Shown: positions 24,130-35,983 of the stretch, in pieces
Numbering within the stretch: position 1 is the first letter of the stretch
Layout of the letters: each line of letters begins with the position of its first letter
Source: Hofstenia miamia
Lineage: Eukaryota; Xenacoelomorpha; Acoela
Assembly (NCBI GenBank): GCA_004352715.1
Contig: SCFE01000113.1
Coordinates: 317,044 to 381,043 of the forward strand
Direction: 5' to 3'
Length of the DNA stretch: 64,000 nt
The notes under the pieces: model-generated
Told to the model about the DNA's origin: nothing
The model's input: only the letters and a program-made list of their open reading frames with translations
The model's database searches: none
Position numbers and translations under genes: made by a program

Positions 24130-27100
24130 CAGCAGAAAAAATAGATTCAATTTAATTTTTTCAGTGTTGGTCATAAACGCTAGAACATTCTAATTGGGCA
24201 ATTCTATTTTTGCATAGGTTCAAATTGCGATATTGATTTTTAGCACCAGAGTCAATATTTTGTTGAGAATTCTTTTAATCAGATTTAGTTTGAATTTTTG
24301 GGACACTTAAAGAGATTTTATCTAAATATAATTAATAGAATTTCGAGATTATTTTGGTACCTGTAATTGGAGGCGCCTTTAAAAATGTATAAGATGAAAA
24401 TAGAATATGCAAAAATATTAAAACGAAATTTCAATTCCCAATAAAAACATTGATCCAGGAGCTTAAAATCAAAGTCACAGTTTAATTCCTCCAAAAAAAA
24501 TTTGTCAAATAGTGTGCAAACCTTAATCCACCAATGTAGTTTAATTTCACATAAAAGTAAAAGAAATTTGATAATTTTCTAAATTATCAAATTTCTTACG
24601 CTTTAATTAGTTTTCCTATTCGCGATTTAGATTTTCTGACTCAGTTGAATACTCATTGTATATTTAATAATTTCACAGAATCTTGATGATTATAAAGATC
24701 ACTGTATTATAAAGCTTTCAATTTAAACTAGACAATTAGTCTATAAATCACAAAATCAGGTCGAGAGTTTTTAACTAAAAGAAACAACAGCCACAACTAG
24801 GGAAATCAAAAAAATTAGTAAAAAAGATTAGAAATAATTTGCATCAAAAAATTATATTCAAAATTCAACACTTATTTCGTAGTCTGAATATATAACAGTT
24901 AAACAAAAAGTAATGTTTGTTCAAGTGAATTTTTTGGTTGCTTGTTATTATTAGGTGCTAAATCAAAAGAAAATATCTTTCATTTTCCCCATAAATTTAA
25001 AAAATAACATCGATTTTTAAAATAAAAATATTTGATGTTTACATAAGAAATTTGCAGAAAAGTTTTCTTCCCCAGTACTAATATGCTAATCATACCATGT
25101 TTCTTCATTTTTAAGGAATTTGAACAATAAGTATAAAAACAATAATCACCAATATATGTCGCTAATAATTAATTTCGTCAGGAAAATTACCTCATTAAAT
25201 TTTTACCAAATTGGATGTAATGCCTTAAAATATAATCCTGCTTTTTATTGAAGTTTAGCCTCAGAGATAGTATAATAGGATTTGCCTGCTTTCAGTGTAA
25301 ATTTATCTTGAGATTTGCTGAATATTTTAAAATTGAATTGATAGTCACATATCTTTAAGTGATTCTGTAGATGTCTCATGTTATTGATTTATTTTACATA
25401 ATTGTCTTGAAATTTAGCAACATTTCCAATAAGATATAACCGAACATTCATTCAGGGTGCAATCCATTAAATTGATATTTGTTCAAATTATGAAGTTACC
25501 ATGTTGCAACAGACGATCTTCTGTACTTATTAGTCACTATCACAACACAAAAATAACTTTTTTTTTGTGCTCTGTTGGGTTCTATTAGTTTTTTCTTGAC
25601 AGACAAAACCTTAGTTTTCCTATTTCCGCAAGCACCATTTTCCAAACTAAACCGACAGCTTCTTCAAGCCATATTTCGCTCCCACCTGCATTGTAAATTA
25701 CGCCTTATGTAGCAAAAACAAATTTTTTGTCTTTTCTTGAGATTCAAAAATTCTATCAGACATAGCATAACTTATTAGGATTATGAATACAAGTACCTCG
25801 TAGCAGAAGGCATCTTGAGATATTGCAAAGCTGAAGGTGAAATCACAATAATTATAATGATATAGCATATGGCGGAAAAAAATACACTATTATACAAAAT
25901 TAATTATAATCAACAATTGAGGAAACCAATAAATTAAAATTATATCTTCCAAATTGTATACCGCTGTGCTGAAAATTATACTTGTTTTTCCAGTAAGCCA
26001 TTATATATTAGAATTAAAGCATCATCTAATCAAATACCGACTGGAAATTTAACAAAATATTGTGCCAGATATCAAGATAAACTTATTTAAAAATTAAGAG
26101 CATTCATATATAATCCATGCAACCAAATCTAAGCACCAAAGATTGCATTTATAAATTAAATCTCTCGATATATAAAATCAGAATATAAACTATTGTTAGA
26201 AATTTTATAGAGGCAATAATTTGTAAAATACTGACGATAGTTTGTAAGCTGACACATATTTGGCTGCATGCTTTTATAAATAAACTTATTTGTGAATTGA
26301 ATAGTACAAAATAGCTAATTAACTCATTGAAAATCATTCTTCAGTGATATCAACTCTAGAATCAAATGTATGTGAATCTTGATATCACATGATTAAGAGC
26401 TTTTGAATCTACATGTCTTTGTGGACGTCAAATTTGTTGCATAATTTCAGTGACAATTTTTCTGTAAATTTCTTATATAATTATGCAATTTATTATAATA
26501 AATAGTAAACGTTTTCATATCAACTTTTTAAAGAGTTTCATTGTTTTGTCTAAGTTTGTCTAGCTCAAATATATATCTTAAAAATTCGTAATACTTAATG
26601 AGCTCTGAATATATACATCATAAAATTCAATAATTGAAGAGTAACCGATCGCGTGATTTAATTTAACAAATTCTTAAGGTTTAATCCAGATATGCATGTT
26701 CTTTTTTTATAGCTATGTTGGAAAAAATAGGCAAATGTTAACTACAAAATTTTCACTTTTCTAAGCCCATGTTAATGTTAACAAATTTTACATGAAATAA
26801 TTTTTTCTAGGCATTTTGAATTAATACTAAAATATTTGAAGCATTGAGAGCACACATAGTAAATAAACTGCAAAAAAATCTGTAATCTGCTTGGCAGATA
26901 TATTTTCGTAATATGCGGTCAAAGGGATCGAAGTAAACTCCGAAATAGTTGCATTACTGGGTGACTAAAAATGTTAATGCATGCTAGATTTAAGCACTGT
27001 CTGCATTAGTAGATTAACCTGAAAATCTTTAATATTTGTTTTAAGCCACTGCAAGGATTTATGAACAGTTTGCCATGCCTTTATTTTTAGATAAAATATG

Positions 27101-27270
27101 TTAAATTATCACAATAAAAATATCTAGCTGTCAAAAAGACGACTTCAGTGCTTTAATGTAGAGTTGCATAAAGAATTTTAAAGTGTTAGCTTTTCCTATA
27201 AATAGAAACTTATATTTATTTGCTACGCAGCATAAGTCTCAAGAAATATGAAACTAAAGTAACTATTTTA
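24130..27270. other. AT-rich non-coding stretch with two hairpins
   Basis: No gene was found. It holds a perfect inverted repeat with 17-base arms and a 3-base loop (24561-24597) and a 10-base-arm hairpin (26344-26388). Otherwise it is low-complexity A/T. Confidence 0.5.
24561..24597. repeat. Perfect 37-base hairpin
   Basis: AAGAAATTTGATAATTT (24561-24577) is followed by TCT and then its exact reverse complement (24581-24597). Flanking sequence keeps partial symmetry for about 10 more bases. It may be a cruciform-forming palindrome or the core of a small inverted-repeat element. Confidence 0.8.
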
Positions 27271-27280
27271 TTTCACTGCC

Positions 27281-27480
27281 TTGATCTTTGCGACGACTGG
27301 AGGATGCAGCCTCTCAACTCAGACCATTAAGCAAATTGCTCTGAGAGTAGCCGAGAAGAGGAAGGAGTCCTACTCAGATGTAATCAGGCATCTCAGAACT
27401 GAAATCAGCTTTGCACTTCTGAGAAGCACAATATTGTGTCTGCGTGATTCGAGAGCGCTCAAAGAAAACATTCCAATAGA
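27281..27480 (+). pseudogene. Non-LTR retroelement polyprotein C-terminal fragment
   Basis: The plus-strand frame reads ATTGGCSLSTQTIKQIALRV, then AEKRKESYSDVIRHLRTEIS and FALLRSTILCLRDSRA. This is the conserved tail (GG...R.A...K....Y..V...LR..LSFALLRS...C.RGSR) found at the end of reverse-transcriptase polyproteins in several invertebrate non-LTR elements. The catalytic domains are missing and no other part of the element is nearby, so it is an isolated remnant. The family attribution rests on remembered motif similarity. Confidence 0.6.
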
Positions 27481-27529
27481 ACACTCCATTGCTTCCATGC
27501 GCACCGAAGATAAACATAAGCAATGCTAG

Positions 27530-29205
27530 CCATTTGACTTTAAAGCTGGACTTATGACATTTCTTTCATTCAGATTGCTTTATTACTTAGTTGCGGAAAT
27601 CACATACATGTCACATGTATAGAAAACAATCCTCGCATACAATTACAGACGTTTGACAAAGTGAATAGACTGCAAACGAATGAAGCTACTTGTGAAGAGG
27701 ATATAGACAAACTACATAATTCAATGCATTATTGAACTTTAATACTATTACCATGAGAAATTTTAGTTATTAGTAACTAAATAATTGGATTTTTAAATGT
27801 ATAGATGATTTTGAATGATTGTAAATATAAAAATTTAATCGAAAAAAAATCATGAATAACGTTTACAATTATAGTAACTGTTAGAATGACGGGCTTCGTT
27901 CACGTGGTTAATAAATTTCAAGAATTCAACTTAATATATCCGGTGGTTTCCTAAAGTCTGTGATGATTTCTTAATAAGTTAGTACATATAACTGGCAAAC
28001 TTATAACGTAACTACTATGAGCTAGATAAATGTCTGTTTTTCAGTTAAGTTTCAAAATCTGGACTGGTCGCACACCACTGACTTTGATCATGGCGCTACT
28101 CAACGAAGTTTGTTAGGTTCATAGCTACATAAAAGGAAATTAATTTTTGTTAGCTACTCCCCCATGAGATTTAGAAACTTTGATTTTATTAGTACAAAAA
28201 TATCTTTAGCATTATGAAAAATATAGCACAACATAGACTATTTATAGCTTTTCTTTACAAAATTTGCTCAAATTGTTGCTAGTAAATCCAATTGCATCAA
28301 ACCCAGGGGCTAAGGGGAACAAACCGCCTTTTTTGAAAATCCATAGTTTTGTATGTGATGTCACTAGGTTTTAATTGTTTGCTAATTCTGTTTTTTTAAT
28401 ACATCGTAAAACTAATTATTACGAAAATAAACATTTTTGATGAAAATTCCGATTTCGTGATTTCCTTCAAGTTATTCACATAATTAACAATCCGATGATC
28501 GTGATTTCTAAAATCCATGGTGTTATCCGCTAATCTCAAATATTTTTTTGCCAACGATGCTCCGCTAATCCCAATTAGATGTGCCCTACACTAAATAAGA
28601 GATTTTTACATAACGGGTGTTCCAAAAGTTTTAGTACAAAGAATAAAACGAAATTTTCATATCTATATTAGTTCGTAAATTATGAACGCTGGAATGATTT
28701 TTTAAGAAATAATAATAGATTTTAAGTAAATTCTTGCGTAATTTAATTTTAAGCAACCTGGTCCCTTTTTGAAGGGAACCATGGCCATATCTATTAGTGA
28801 TTATGCTCGAACATAATACTGAAAATTTGTACTAAGACGCATTACTGTGGCTGAAAGATTAACTAGTTTACTTTGTAAGTTACAATTTTTTAAAAAATTT
28901 CCAATTATATCAATTCCCATTGCTCAGGCAACCAGGAAGCCTATAGTACCTTTTAGAAGCAACAAATAACTACAACGGGTTAACTTTATGAAGATAGATC
29001 GCCCAAACCCATTGCTATTGAAAGAGGAGACACTAATATATTTATTGAATTTTTTTCCGGAAATCATAAAATATATTTTCAAAAACTTCGAAGCTGTTTA
29101 ATGTTAATGATGTTTAATTCCTTTCATCAAATTTTTTTGGAAACTAGGCCCAGTGATATTAAGAGGGTTGGACGCCATTGACTCAATCTAATTATAGATG
29201 TGCAA
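27530..29205. other. AT-rich non-coding stretch with a mariner-like terminus
   Basis: No gene was found. At 28612 the string TAACGGGTGTTCCAAAAGTT resembles a Tc1/mariner terminal inverted repeat next to TA, but no matching opposite end was found, so it may be a solo or truncated end. A near-palindrome (GGTCCCTTTTTGAAGGGAACC) lies around 28759-28781. Confidence 0.4.
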
Positions 29206-29214
29206 TCTCCAAGA

Positions 29215-30200
29215 CTCCCAAAAGCACTGCTTTTAACAACTGCATGCTGTTACAGCAAACAGCAACCAAGTGCTGTTTATAACAGCAAATATAATTCAGG
29301 CACCTTGGTCTATTATCTGTATTGTTCACCCTCTATCATTGTATTTCAATCCTTCAACATTGAAGACGGTCAGTTTTCAGACCAGTGTTGAAATCATTGA
29401 TAAAGTAAATTGCAAATAAACCCCCATTGATAAATGGTGTTTTAAAATATCAATTATATTGTGTATTTGGACAATCCATGAATATTCATATATTATCGTG
29501 AGTCATTTCACAATTGTTTTGTGCGCTGTTTGCATTTATAACTTTTAATTTCTCGCGCTTTATCAACTTCTAGAAAAGATGATCAACTTTTCATTTGGTT
29601 CAATTTTCAAAACATTCACAAAGTATCGGATATTATATCATTAGATGCGGATTTGCATAGTGATACAATCAGACGACTTTTTGCCATATTTACTAAGGTT
29701 TATATTTATGTTTATATTTGTTTTTTGAGATATATGTTTCTTAGATATTTTATCCGTTTTAAAATACGCCTTGAAGTTCACATTTAGTTTTTAATAGTTC
29801 TTTCAAAGTTCGTGATTGCTTATCTTTTAACTATGTTTAGAAACAATCTTGTTGTTTCCTATCCAGTGCCAAATGAAAGAGGGGATATGGTGGAATGGCC
29901 CTTACTCAATTTTTCAAAACTGATCTTGATTGGTATAATAGAAAATTTTCGACAAAAAATTAAAATAGTTAAAAAACCAAGAAAGGAAATATATTTTAGG
30001 GTCTATTTTTCAATATTTTCACATTATCAAGACCATAAAAAACCCAACTTACGCCCCTGCTCTTATCCATGCAATATCGGAGCGTGTATAGGAATTTTCT
30101 ATCTATTTTATCTAAGAAAATATCGAAGCTATTAACAGTAAAAAGATTGCTGTTTGCTGTTAACAGTTTTTTAGCTGTTAATAGCGAAATGGGAAGCCCT
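29215..30200. mobile_element. Non-autonomous element with about 70-base inverted repeats
   Basis: The left region (29215-29290: CTCCCAAAAGC...TTTTAACA...CTGTTACAGCAAACAGCAA...CTGTTTATAACAGC) aligns with the reverse complement of 30128-30200 (TTCCCATTTCGC...TTAACAGC...CTGTTAACAGCAAACAGCAA...CTGTTAATAGC). The shared core CAGCAAACAGCAA is exact. The interior of about 830 bases has no recognisable transposase; a 107-codon frame at 29812-30135 shows no domain. The ends (TGCAATCTCC / TGCAAGGGCTTCCC) are imperfect. It is probably a hAT-like or unclassified non-autonomous DNA transposon. Confidence 0.5.
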
Positions 30201-30209
30201 TGCAATGTC

Positions 30210-31900
30210 ATATTGCTAATCTTAGTGTAAAATTATTAGCGAAATTAACCTCTTTTGTTTTTAAGAATCTCCCTTGTATATTATATTACGATTTTCCAAT
30301 TCTCAATTCTGTAATTTAGAAAATGTATTTTAGAGAATTTTTTTTTAAATTTAGTCTTTCTATTTCTAATAATAAAATAACTCTGTTTGCACTATAATTT
30401 AAATTTGAAGAAGATTGAATTTGTCATAAGATAGCAATTTTAATGAATGCTCTCCAATTGAATGAAAAAGTACTTGATGGAATAGAATACCGTATAACTG
30501 AATACCTACGTATAGAACTAACTTAAACTGCACACTTCATACATTAATATGTGCACTAAATGTCGCAAAAAAGAACTCCTATACATTGTAAGACAAACTA
30601 TTAGATTTTTAAGTCAATTCTATCTCCAAAACAACTCTTCATATTGCATTCCAATTCTTCAAAACAATTTAAACGCACCACGATATAATACCAACAAAAT
30701 TCTGGAATTTACTCATCAACAGAATTCAACATTAAAGCCTTTTACACGTGTTAAGCATAAACATTAATGGAAATCCCGATACCGAAATTGATACCTCGGC
30801 ATTTTGACAATACCGAAAAATATCGATACTGCCTAAAACATTGAGCGGTATGTTATCTAAAAGTAGGTTATGTGTATTGTGTGCAAATATCGATACTGCC
30901 TAAAACATTGAGCGGTATGTTATCTAAAAGTAGGTTATGTGTATTGTGTGTCAATGATATGCTGTATGAAAACTTGGAACTTTTTTATTTAGGCTTAAGA
31001 TATAGCAGTTTGGAAAATTACATTTTTAAGAAGAAATTTCTATTAATAATGCAGTTACAATTATATGGCTGATTAGCGCACGAAATTTTTCGTAAATGCT
31101 ATCACAAAAACGAGCTATTTACAGATTCTTTCTTAAAATTCCGATTTGCAAATGTGGCCATTCTATTCGCGTAATGTGCATTTATTTTTTTTAGAACAAT
31201 AATCATGATTATGAAATTTAAATCCTTTTATTTATGATCAAGTTCGAAACGTCAATTGCCGGTATAATAACCTGGTGGTGTGTAGCATTTCTGTAGAGTT
31301 GCACTTGTCTCTTGCTTTTATTGATATCAAACATTGTTCCATGGAGTACCTAAAAATTCTATTTTCTTTGTCGGACCCCAATGTTCAATAAAATTCATCC
31401 ATAATTATAAGAACTATGTCTAACATAAGTAAGTAAAGTCCATATTAGTAAGCAATTCCCTTTCATATATTATATAATTGATATCCCAATGGTATACTAC
31501 AACTGGAAAAATTGAGGTTTATATTTTTGTCTATAATTATAACATTGTAGTGCTGAAAAAATAAATAAGAAAAATTTAGAACCAAACATTTTCCAATTTT
31601 GAGGTAAAAATAATATGTAAAAATGTAAGTTGCAATTTTAGGCCAAAATTCACTTCTAATTTCGAGAGCATTAAAATTAACTTGATAGGGCTATAATATT
31701 GACTATCCTTAACTTTGAGGTAATGTTTACTTGGTACACCTTTGATGCTTTCAACAGATATTAATTTATTGATTACTAACTTTGAAAAATTTTCTTTAAA
31801 AATAATTTTCTTGCCTTGCTTATATTTTGCTAATTCCTCTAATAAATACAACGTTTATATTTTTAAAAGCATTTATGTGTGTTGATTGTTATAAAGAGGC
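30210..31900. other. AT-rich non-coding stretch upstream of the gelsolin-like gene
   Basis: No gene was found. It contains a 67-base direct duplication (30821-30950) and nearby words such as ATACCGAAA, which suggest a decayed DNA transposon. No obvious TATA box could be tied to the gene starting at 32039. Confidence 0.5.
30821..30950. repeat. Two-copy 67-base tandem duplication
   Basis: TATCGATACTGCCTAAAACA and the following bases (30821-30887) repeat without change from 30888 to about 30950. The perfect identity implies a recent local duplication or an assembly duplication. Confidence 0.9.
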
Positions 31901-32038
31901 GATTACAATTTTGATAACAATCTAATAAATTTTCTATCATTTTCTTATAATAACTACAGTTATGGCACAGTAGTCTGCATCTATAAGCATCTGTCAAATT
32001 CCCGCCATGAAATTTTAATTCTGACTATTGGTAAGAGA

Positions 32039-32941
32039 ATGCAGCTATCAATAATTTTACTGTTTTTAATATTTCGTCTATGCAATTGTTCAACTGGATT
32101 CAATGATACTAATGCATATAATATTGTAAATGGACAAGAACAGGAAATGGAAAATGTAGCAGAATTTTCCTCGTCAAATATGGAATATAATGGACTTGTA
32201 AGTCGAAAACCATCAAAAGTAGAAGAAGCTCCTTTTGTTCTAGGAACGATTTCAGATTCATATGGCTTCAGTGAGCAGATTGGCAATCGCCCTGCTGAAA
32301 CGGTTTGGCAAGACACTGGTAAAAAACCAGAAATGAGAGTGTGGATAATTGTGAACGGAAGATTAAGTAATTGGAGATACTATATGTATGGCAATTTTTC
32401 AATACAGAATGTTTACATTGTTTTGTTCAGTCATTTAGTAGAACAAAATCTCGAAAACAACATTCACATGTGGGTGGGAAAAAAATCATCTGAAAAAGAC
32501 TTTGGAATAGCATCTTATAAAGTTATACAATTAGGAATTTACTTAAAGAGTAATGTAAAACAATATATTGAATATCAAGGAGAAGAATCAGACCTCTTTA
32601 AATCGTATTTTAAGAGAAAACTTAAATATTTAGACGAAGAAATATATAAAGCCAAGGTTAGTGATGCCATATTATGGAGAATTGAAACTACTGCTGATGG
32701 AAGGGTGCACAATGTTAGAGTACCACGCACTCTTAAGAGTATTAATCAGAGATTTTCCTATGTTCTTGATGCAAAAAATAAGGTATTTCTTTTGACAGGA
32801 TCGAGAAGTAATGATTATCAGAAGGCGTTTGCTGTTCGTTTTGTCAAGAATATTGTAGCCAAACGCAAAGCAACAGTTAATGTCGTCATAGTGAATAATG
32901 ATGTTAATGACAAAAAAGATTTTTTCAGTTATATTGACTGA
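32039..32941 (+). CDS. Secreted two-domain gelsolin-like protein
   Basis: A 300-residue intronless frame. Residues 1-18 (MQLSIILLFLIFRLCNCS) are a classic signal peptide, followed by an acidic/Ser-rich, poorly conserved stretch (19-95). Residues about 98-198 match a gelsolin G1 repeat: VWIIVNGRL (for xIWRIENF), YGNFSIQNVYIVLF (for GxFFxGDxYIVL), NIHMWVGKKSSEKD and GEESDLFKSYF (for GHES..F.SYF). Residues about 207-300 match a G2 repeat: LWRIETTADGRVHNVRVPR, then RFSYVLDAKNKVFLLTGSRS. Gelsolins cap and sever actin filaments and bind Ca2+. Here the GD pair expected before YIVL is QN and the EF/ED acid block is altered, so calcium binding in G1 is probably weakened. AATAAA lies 28 bases after the stop. 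The absence of introns could mean a retrocopy. Gelsolin family is well supported; the function is not. Confidence 0.85.
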   Translation: MQLSIILLFLIFRLCNCSTGFNDTNAYNIVNGQEQEMENVAEFSSSNMEYNGLVSRKPSKVEEAPFVLGTISDSYGFSEQIGNRPAETVWQDTGKKPEMRVWIIVNGRLSNWRYYMYGNFSIQNVYIVLFSHLVEQNLENNIHMWVGKKSSEKDFGIASYKVIQLGIYLKSNVKQYIEYQGEESDLFKSYFKRKLKYLDEEIYKAKVSDAILWRIETTADGRVHNVRVPRTLKSINQRFSYVLDAKNKVFLLTGSRSNDYQKAFAVRFVKNIVAKRKATVNVVIVNNDVNDKKDFFSYID

Positions 32942-32968
32942 TATAACATTTATCACATGATTAGTTTT

Positions 32969-32974
32969 AATAAA
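32969..32974 (+). terminator. Polyadenylation signal AATAAA for the gelsolin-like gene
   Basis: A canonical AATAAA 28 bases after the stop codon, directly before the AAT microsatellite. Confidence 0.6.
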
Positions 32975-32987
32975 TTGCTGCCATTCG

Positions 32988-33000
32988 TAATAATAATAAC

Positions 33001-33071
<71 letters not shown>
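32988..33071. repeat. (AAT)n microsatellite, 3' tail side of the LINE
   Basis: About 84 bases of TAA/AAT units with one interruption (AAC). On the minus strand it directly follows the 3' end of the CR1/L2-like element, which suggests a simple-repeat tail as is usual for that group. A similar AAT run lies at the element's other end (37365-37410). Confidence 0.95.
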
Positions 33072-33202
33072 GAGTCAAAGCAAATTTATTGCAGTAAATA
33101 AATGACAGTAAAAAAAGCTACAAACTACAAATACATGTATTTACAAAATAATAATAAAATATATATAGAATAAGTGTGTGTGTGTCTATGTGTGTGGTGA
33201 GC

Positions 33203-34471
33203 TCAGTGCAAAAAACCAGTAAATGTGTTTAGCATGTTTGTGTCTCCGATTGTATTTTGTCGATGTAAAAGTATGATTTTTAATTTTTTTCTAAATTTTT
33301 TGTAATTTTTTTCTATTCTTATCTCATTTTCTAAATCATTCCAAATATTAGAGGCTGCTCGGTGAAAACTAGGATAGGAAGTACTGCTACAAATAAACTT
33401 ATGTGATCGAAGATTTACTTTTAAGTAATTATAAAGAAAAGAAATTGATTGTCGGCCATATTTATACTTAAATAAAATTGAAGCTGCATGGAATTGTACT
33501 TGATATAGCGGGGATACTATATTACACTTTCGTCTGTATTCACTAACATGGTCATGCTTACGTGCAAAATTTAATGTTTTTAGTGCCCAATTAATAGTTT
33601 TTGATAATAAATAGCAGCTTTTTGAATTAAAATTTATAAATAAAAATGAACAATAATGTAATTGCGATAAACAAAAAGCATGTAATAATTCAACGTGATA
33701 ATCTGGTCCAAAATTTCTGAGGTGGTATAAGTATCTAACCCCAGAAGCCATTTTTTGTAACTTTTTTAGGAGAAATTTATCGAATTTTAAATCTTTGTCA
33801 ATATCAACACCTAAATATGTAACATGATCAGATTGTTTTATTGGAACACTGTAAACAATTAATTCGATCTTGTTTGTTATTTCTTTTACAGAATTAGGGG
33901 AAAATATAATGAATTGCGTTTTTTCAATATTAATTTTTAATTGATTGGATGAGAAATACCTAGAAAGATTTTCAATATCACTTTGTAAATTTTTTGTAGC
34001 CCTAAATGCATCATTATCTGTATTTATGAGGCAAGTATCATCAGCAAATTGGTATATTTCACTATGTTTTACATGTTTAATTATGTCATTTATATATGTT
34101 GCAAATAAAATTGGCCCTAGTACTGTGCCTTGAGGCACTCCTAGATCTGTTATAATATAATCAGATTTCATATTATTCATTAAAACACGCTGTTTTCTAT
34201 TTTCTAAAAAACTCATAAGTAACTTAATTGAATTTTGTTGAAATCCGTAATTTTTAAGTTTAATCGCCAAAATTTCAAAGTTCATTGAATTAAAAGCTTT
34301 GCTTAAGTCTAGAAGTGCTATGCAACTGGATTTATTTTGAGATTTATTTGAGGATATTTTTTCAGTAATTGAAATAATTGCATCACTTGTACTATGTTTA
34401 GCGCGGAAACCATATTGTTTAGATGATAATATATTCTCAGATGCAAGGTATTGGTTGATTTGAATGTGCAA
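33203..34471 (-). CDS. Reverse transcriptase domain of the CR1/L2-like LINE
   Basis: A 422-codon frame, 5'-incomplete. Motifs: KQYGFRAKHSTSDAI (residues 18-32), LLDLSKAFNSMN (53-64, first catalytic Asp), GVPQGTVLGPILFATYIND (111-129), and QFADDTCLIN (141-150), the FADD form of the catalytic YxDD. Downstream are KYLG-type (VTYLGVDIDKDLKF) and an A/T-rich C-terminal domain with LHYCSFLF and FHRAASNIWNDLENEI. The enzyme would copy element RNA at a nicked target. The start shown is only the first Met after a deletion, so the protein is truncated at the front. It is surprisingly intact over its remaining length. Confidence 0.92.
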   Translation of the reverse strand: MHIQINQYLASENILSSKQYGFRAKHSTSDAIISITEKISSNKSQNKSSCIALLDLSKAFNSMNFEILAIKLKNYGFQQNSIKLLMSFLENRKQRVLMNNMKSDYIITDLGVPQGTVLGPILFATYINDIIKHVKHSEIYQFADDTCLINTDNDAFRATKNLQSDIENLSRYFSSNQLKINIEKTQFIIFSPNSVKEITNKIELIVYSVPIKQSDHVTYLGVDIDKDLKFDKFLLKKLQKMASGVRYLYHLRNFGPDYHVELLHAFCLSQLHYCSFLFINFNSKSCYLLSKTINWALKTLNFARKHDHVSEYRRKCNIVSPLYQVQFHAASILFKYKYGRQSISFLYNYLKVNLRSHKFICSSTSYPSFHRAASNIWNDLENEIRIEKNYKKFRKKLKIILLHRQNTIGDTNMLNTFTGFLH

Positions 34472-35210
34472 TAATTTTAAGCAATGAGGGGATCTCCATT
34501 TTTATACAAATGTATTATGTATGACTTTTTCATTAGTTCAGGAAATTTATTTTCAACTATACATTGATTAAATGCAAATGATAGATGTTCGCCAAATATA
34601 TGAAAGAATTTCTTAATGATAAAGTATGGTAAATGAGTGGAACCTGTCTAAATTTTGTACAATAGTTTCTAATTCTCTTAAGGTGGACAGCCTAAATTGA
34701 AACGTTGACTTACAATTTGATTGCCTAAGTTCTGATAGAGAAGGTTTAGGAAAATTGAAGTTACCTAATTCTTTAAATGTATGATTTAAATGACATAGTA
34801 TCCTTTTTTTATCGGTAAATATTTTACTATCAACATTAATTTCTGAAATGTCACTATTGAGCCCATTCGATTTTCCAATAAAACGGTTTAGAAATTTCCA
34901 CTTTTGTTTAGGATAATTTAAATTTTCAAAAAATTGACGTTGTTTTAAAGCTAAATTTTTAGCACGTAAGTCCTTAATTAATTTCTTTGATCTTTCGTAA
35001 TTAGTCCAATTTATTTCGGTCGGATTAGCGTTAGCTAGTTCAAAGAGTTTCTGCTTTATGTTTACGGTATTCTTAATTACTTGATCATCAGTCGTGCTTA
35101 AATTAAATCGTCGTGATTTATTAACTATTCGGCAGGTTTTTAACGGTGGTACTTTCTTTAGGGCTTGATTGATCTGTGGGAACCAGAATTTAGAGTAAAA
35201 ATATAGTCGA
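34472..35210 (-). pseudogene. LINE linker and N-terminal RT region, frame-broken
   Basis: Between the endonuclease and the 422-codon RT frame, minus-strand translation shows a long coherent stretch (about 35150-34690: TCRIVNKSRRFNL, KQKLFELANANPTEINW, YERSKKLIKDLRAKN, FFENLNYPKQKWKFLNRFIG) typical of the linker of this element group. It is then interrupted by stops. Near 34530-34490 it reads FPELMKKSYIIHLYKNGDP, the usual lead-in to RT, after which about 45-50 bases seem to be missing. Confidence 0.7.
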
Positions 35211-35242
35211 ATGGAACATTTTTAAGTGAATTTTCCACGATC

Positions 35243-35983
35243 TCATCTGAATAAATTTGAAATCCCTAGAAAAAATCGTTTTAAATTTAGGAAGCTTAAC
35301 TTGAATCTTACTAGTATAAATACAGAGTGAGTGATCACTGAAGGATTCAATGATATAAGTCTTATATATATAGTTTCCGAATTGGTTAAAATATAATCAA
35401 TTAATGTTGTTTTTCGAGTGGGAGTTTGAGTGTTGATTATTTTGAAATTATCAATAGCGCATATTTCTTTCAATGATTTTTTTTCATAAAAATTAAAATA
35501 GTTGATGGTAAAGTCACCTAATATGTTTAGTGAGTAATTATTTTGGGGAATCTCTGAAATTTCATTGCATTTATACTTTATATGCTCTACAAGAAAGTTC
35601 TTATTTGGATTATAAGTAACATTAATTAATTCATTTTCTGAAGAATTTGTAGGTGATTTAATTTCGATCCATAAAGATTCAAAAACAGAATGATCGGATT
35701 CAAGATTTTTTTTCGTATTGGATTTAATTCTTTTGGTACAATAATCATAAGACCACCACCTCTACTATCCCTATTTTTAACAAAAATATCAAAGATTGTG
35801 GGGTTTGGATTGAACAAATTTGGATTAATTTCGTTGTTTAACCAAGTTTCTGTAATAGTGAGTGATAATTGAATTTGAACCAAATTGAGTTGCAATTTTA
35901 AGACTTCTGGCGTTTAAATAAATATACTTAAAATTGTCTTTATAATGATTCGCTAAATTTTCAAGATTATATTCATATAAGAT
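35243..35983 (-). pseudogene. APE-type endonuclease domain of the LINE, frame-broken
   Basis: Blocks in order on the minus strand: YIYLNARSL at the domain start (about 35930), LTITETWLNNEINPNLF (TETWL, about 35850), NRDSRGGGLMIIVPKE (about 35760), and TRKTTLIDYILTNSE (about 35420, the LIDYIxTN block). These are conserved parts of the apurinic-like endonuclease that nicks DNA for target-primed reverse transcription. They lie in different frames, so the domain cannot be made from this copy. Confidence 0.82.

Noticed and set aside
28612-28660. Mariner-type terminus as a complete element
   Set aside because: No opposite inverted repeat or transposase was found within several kilobases, so only a solo end can be mentioned.
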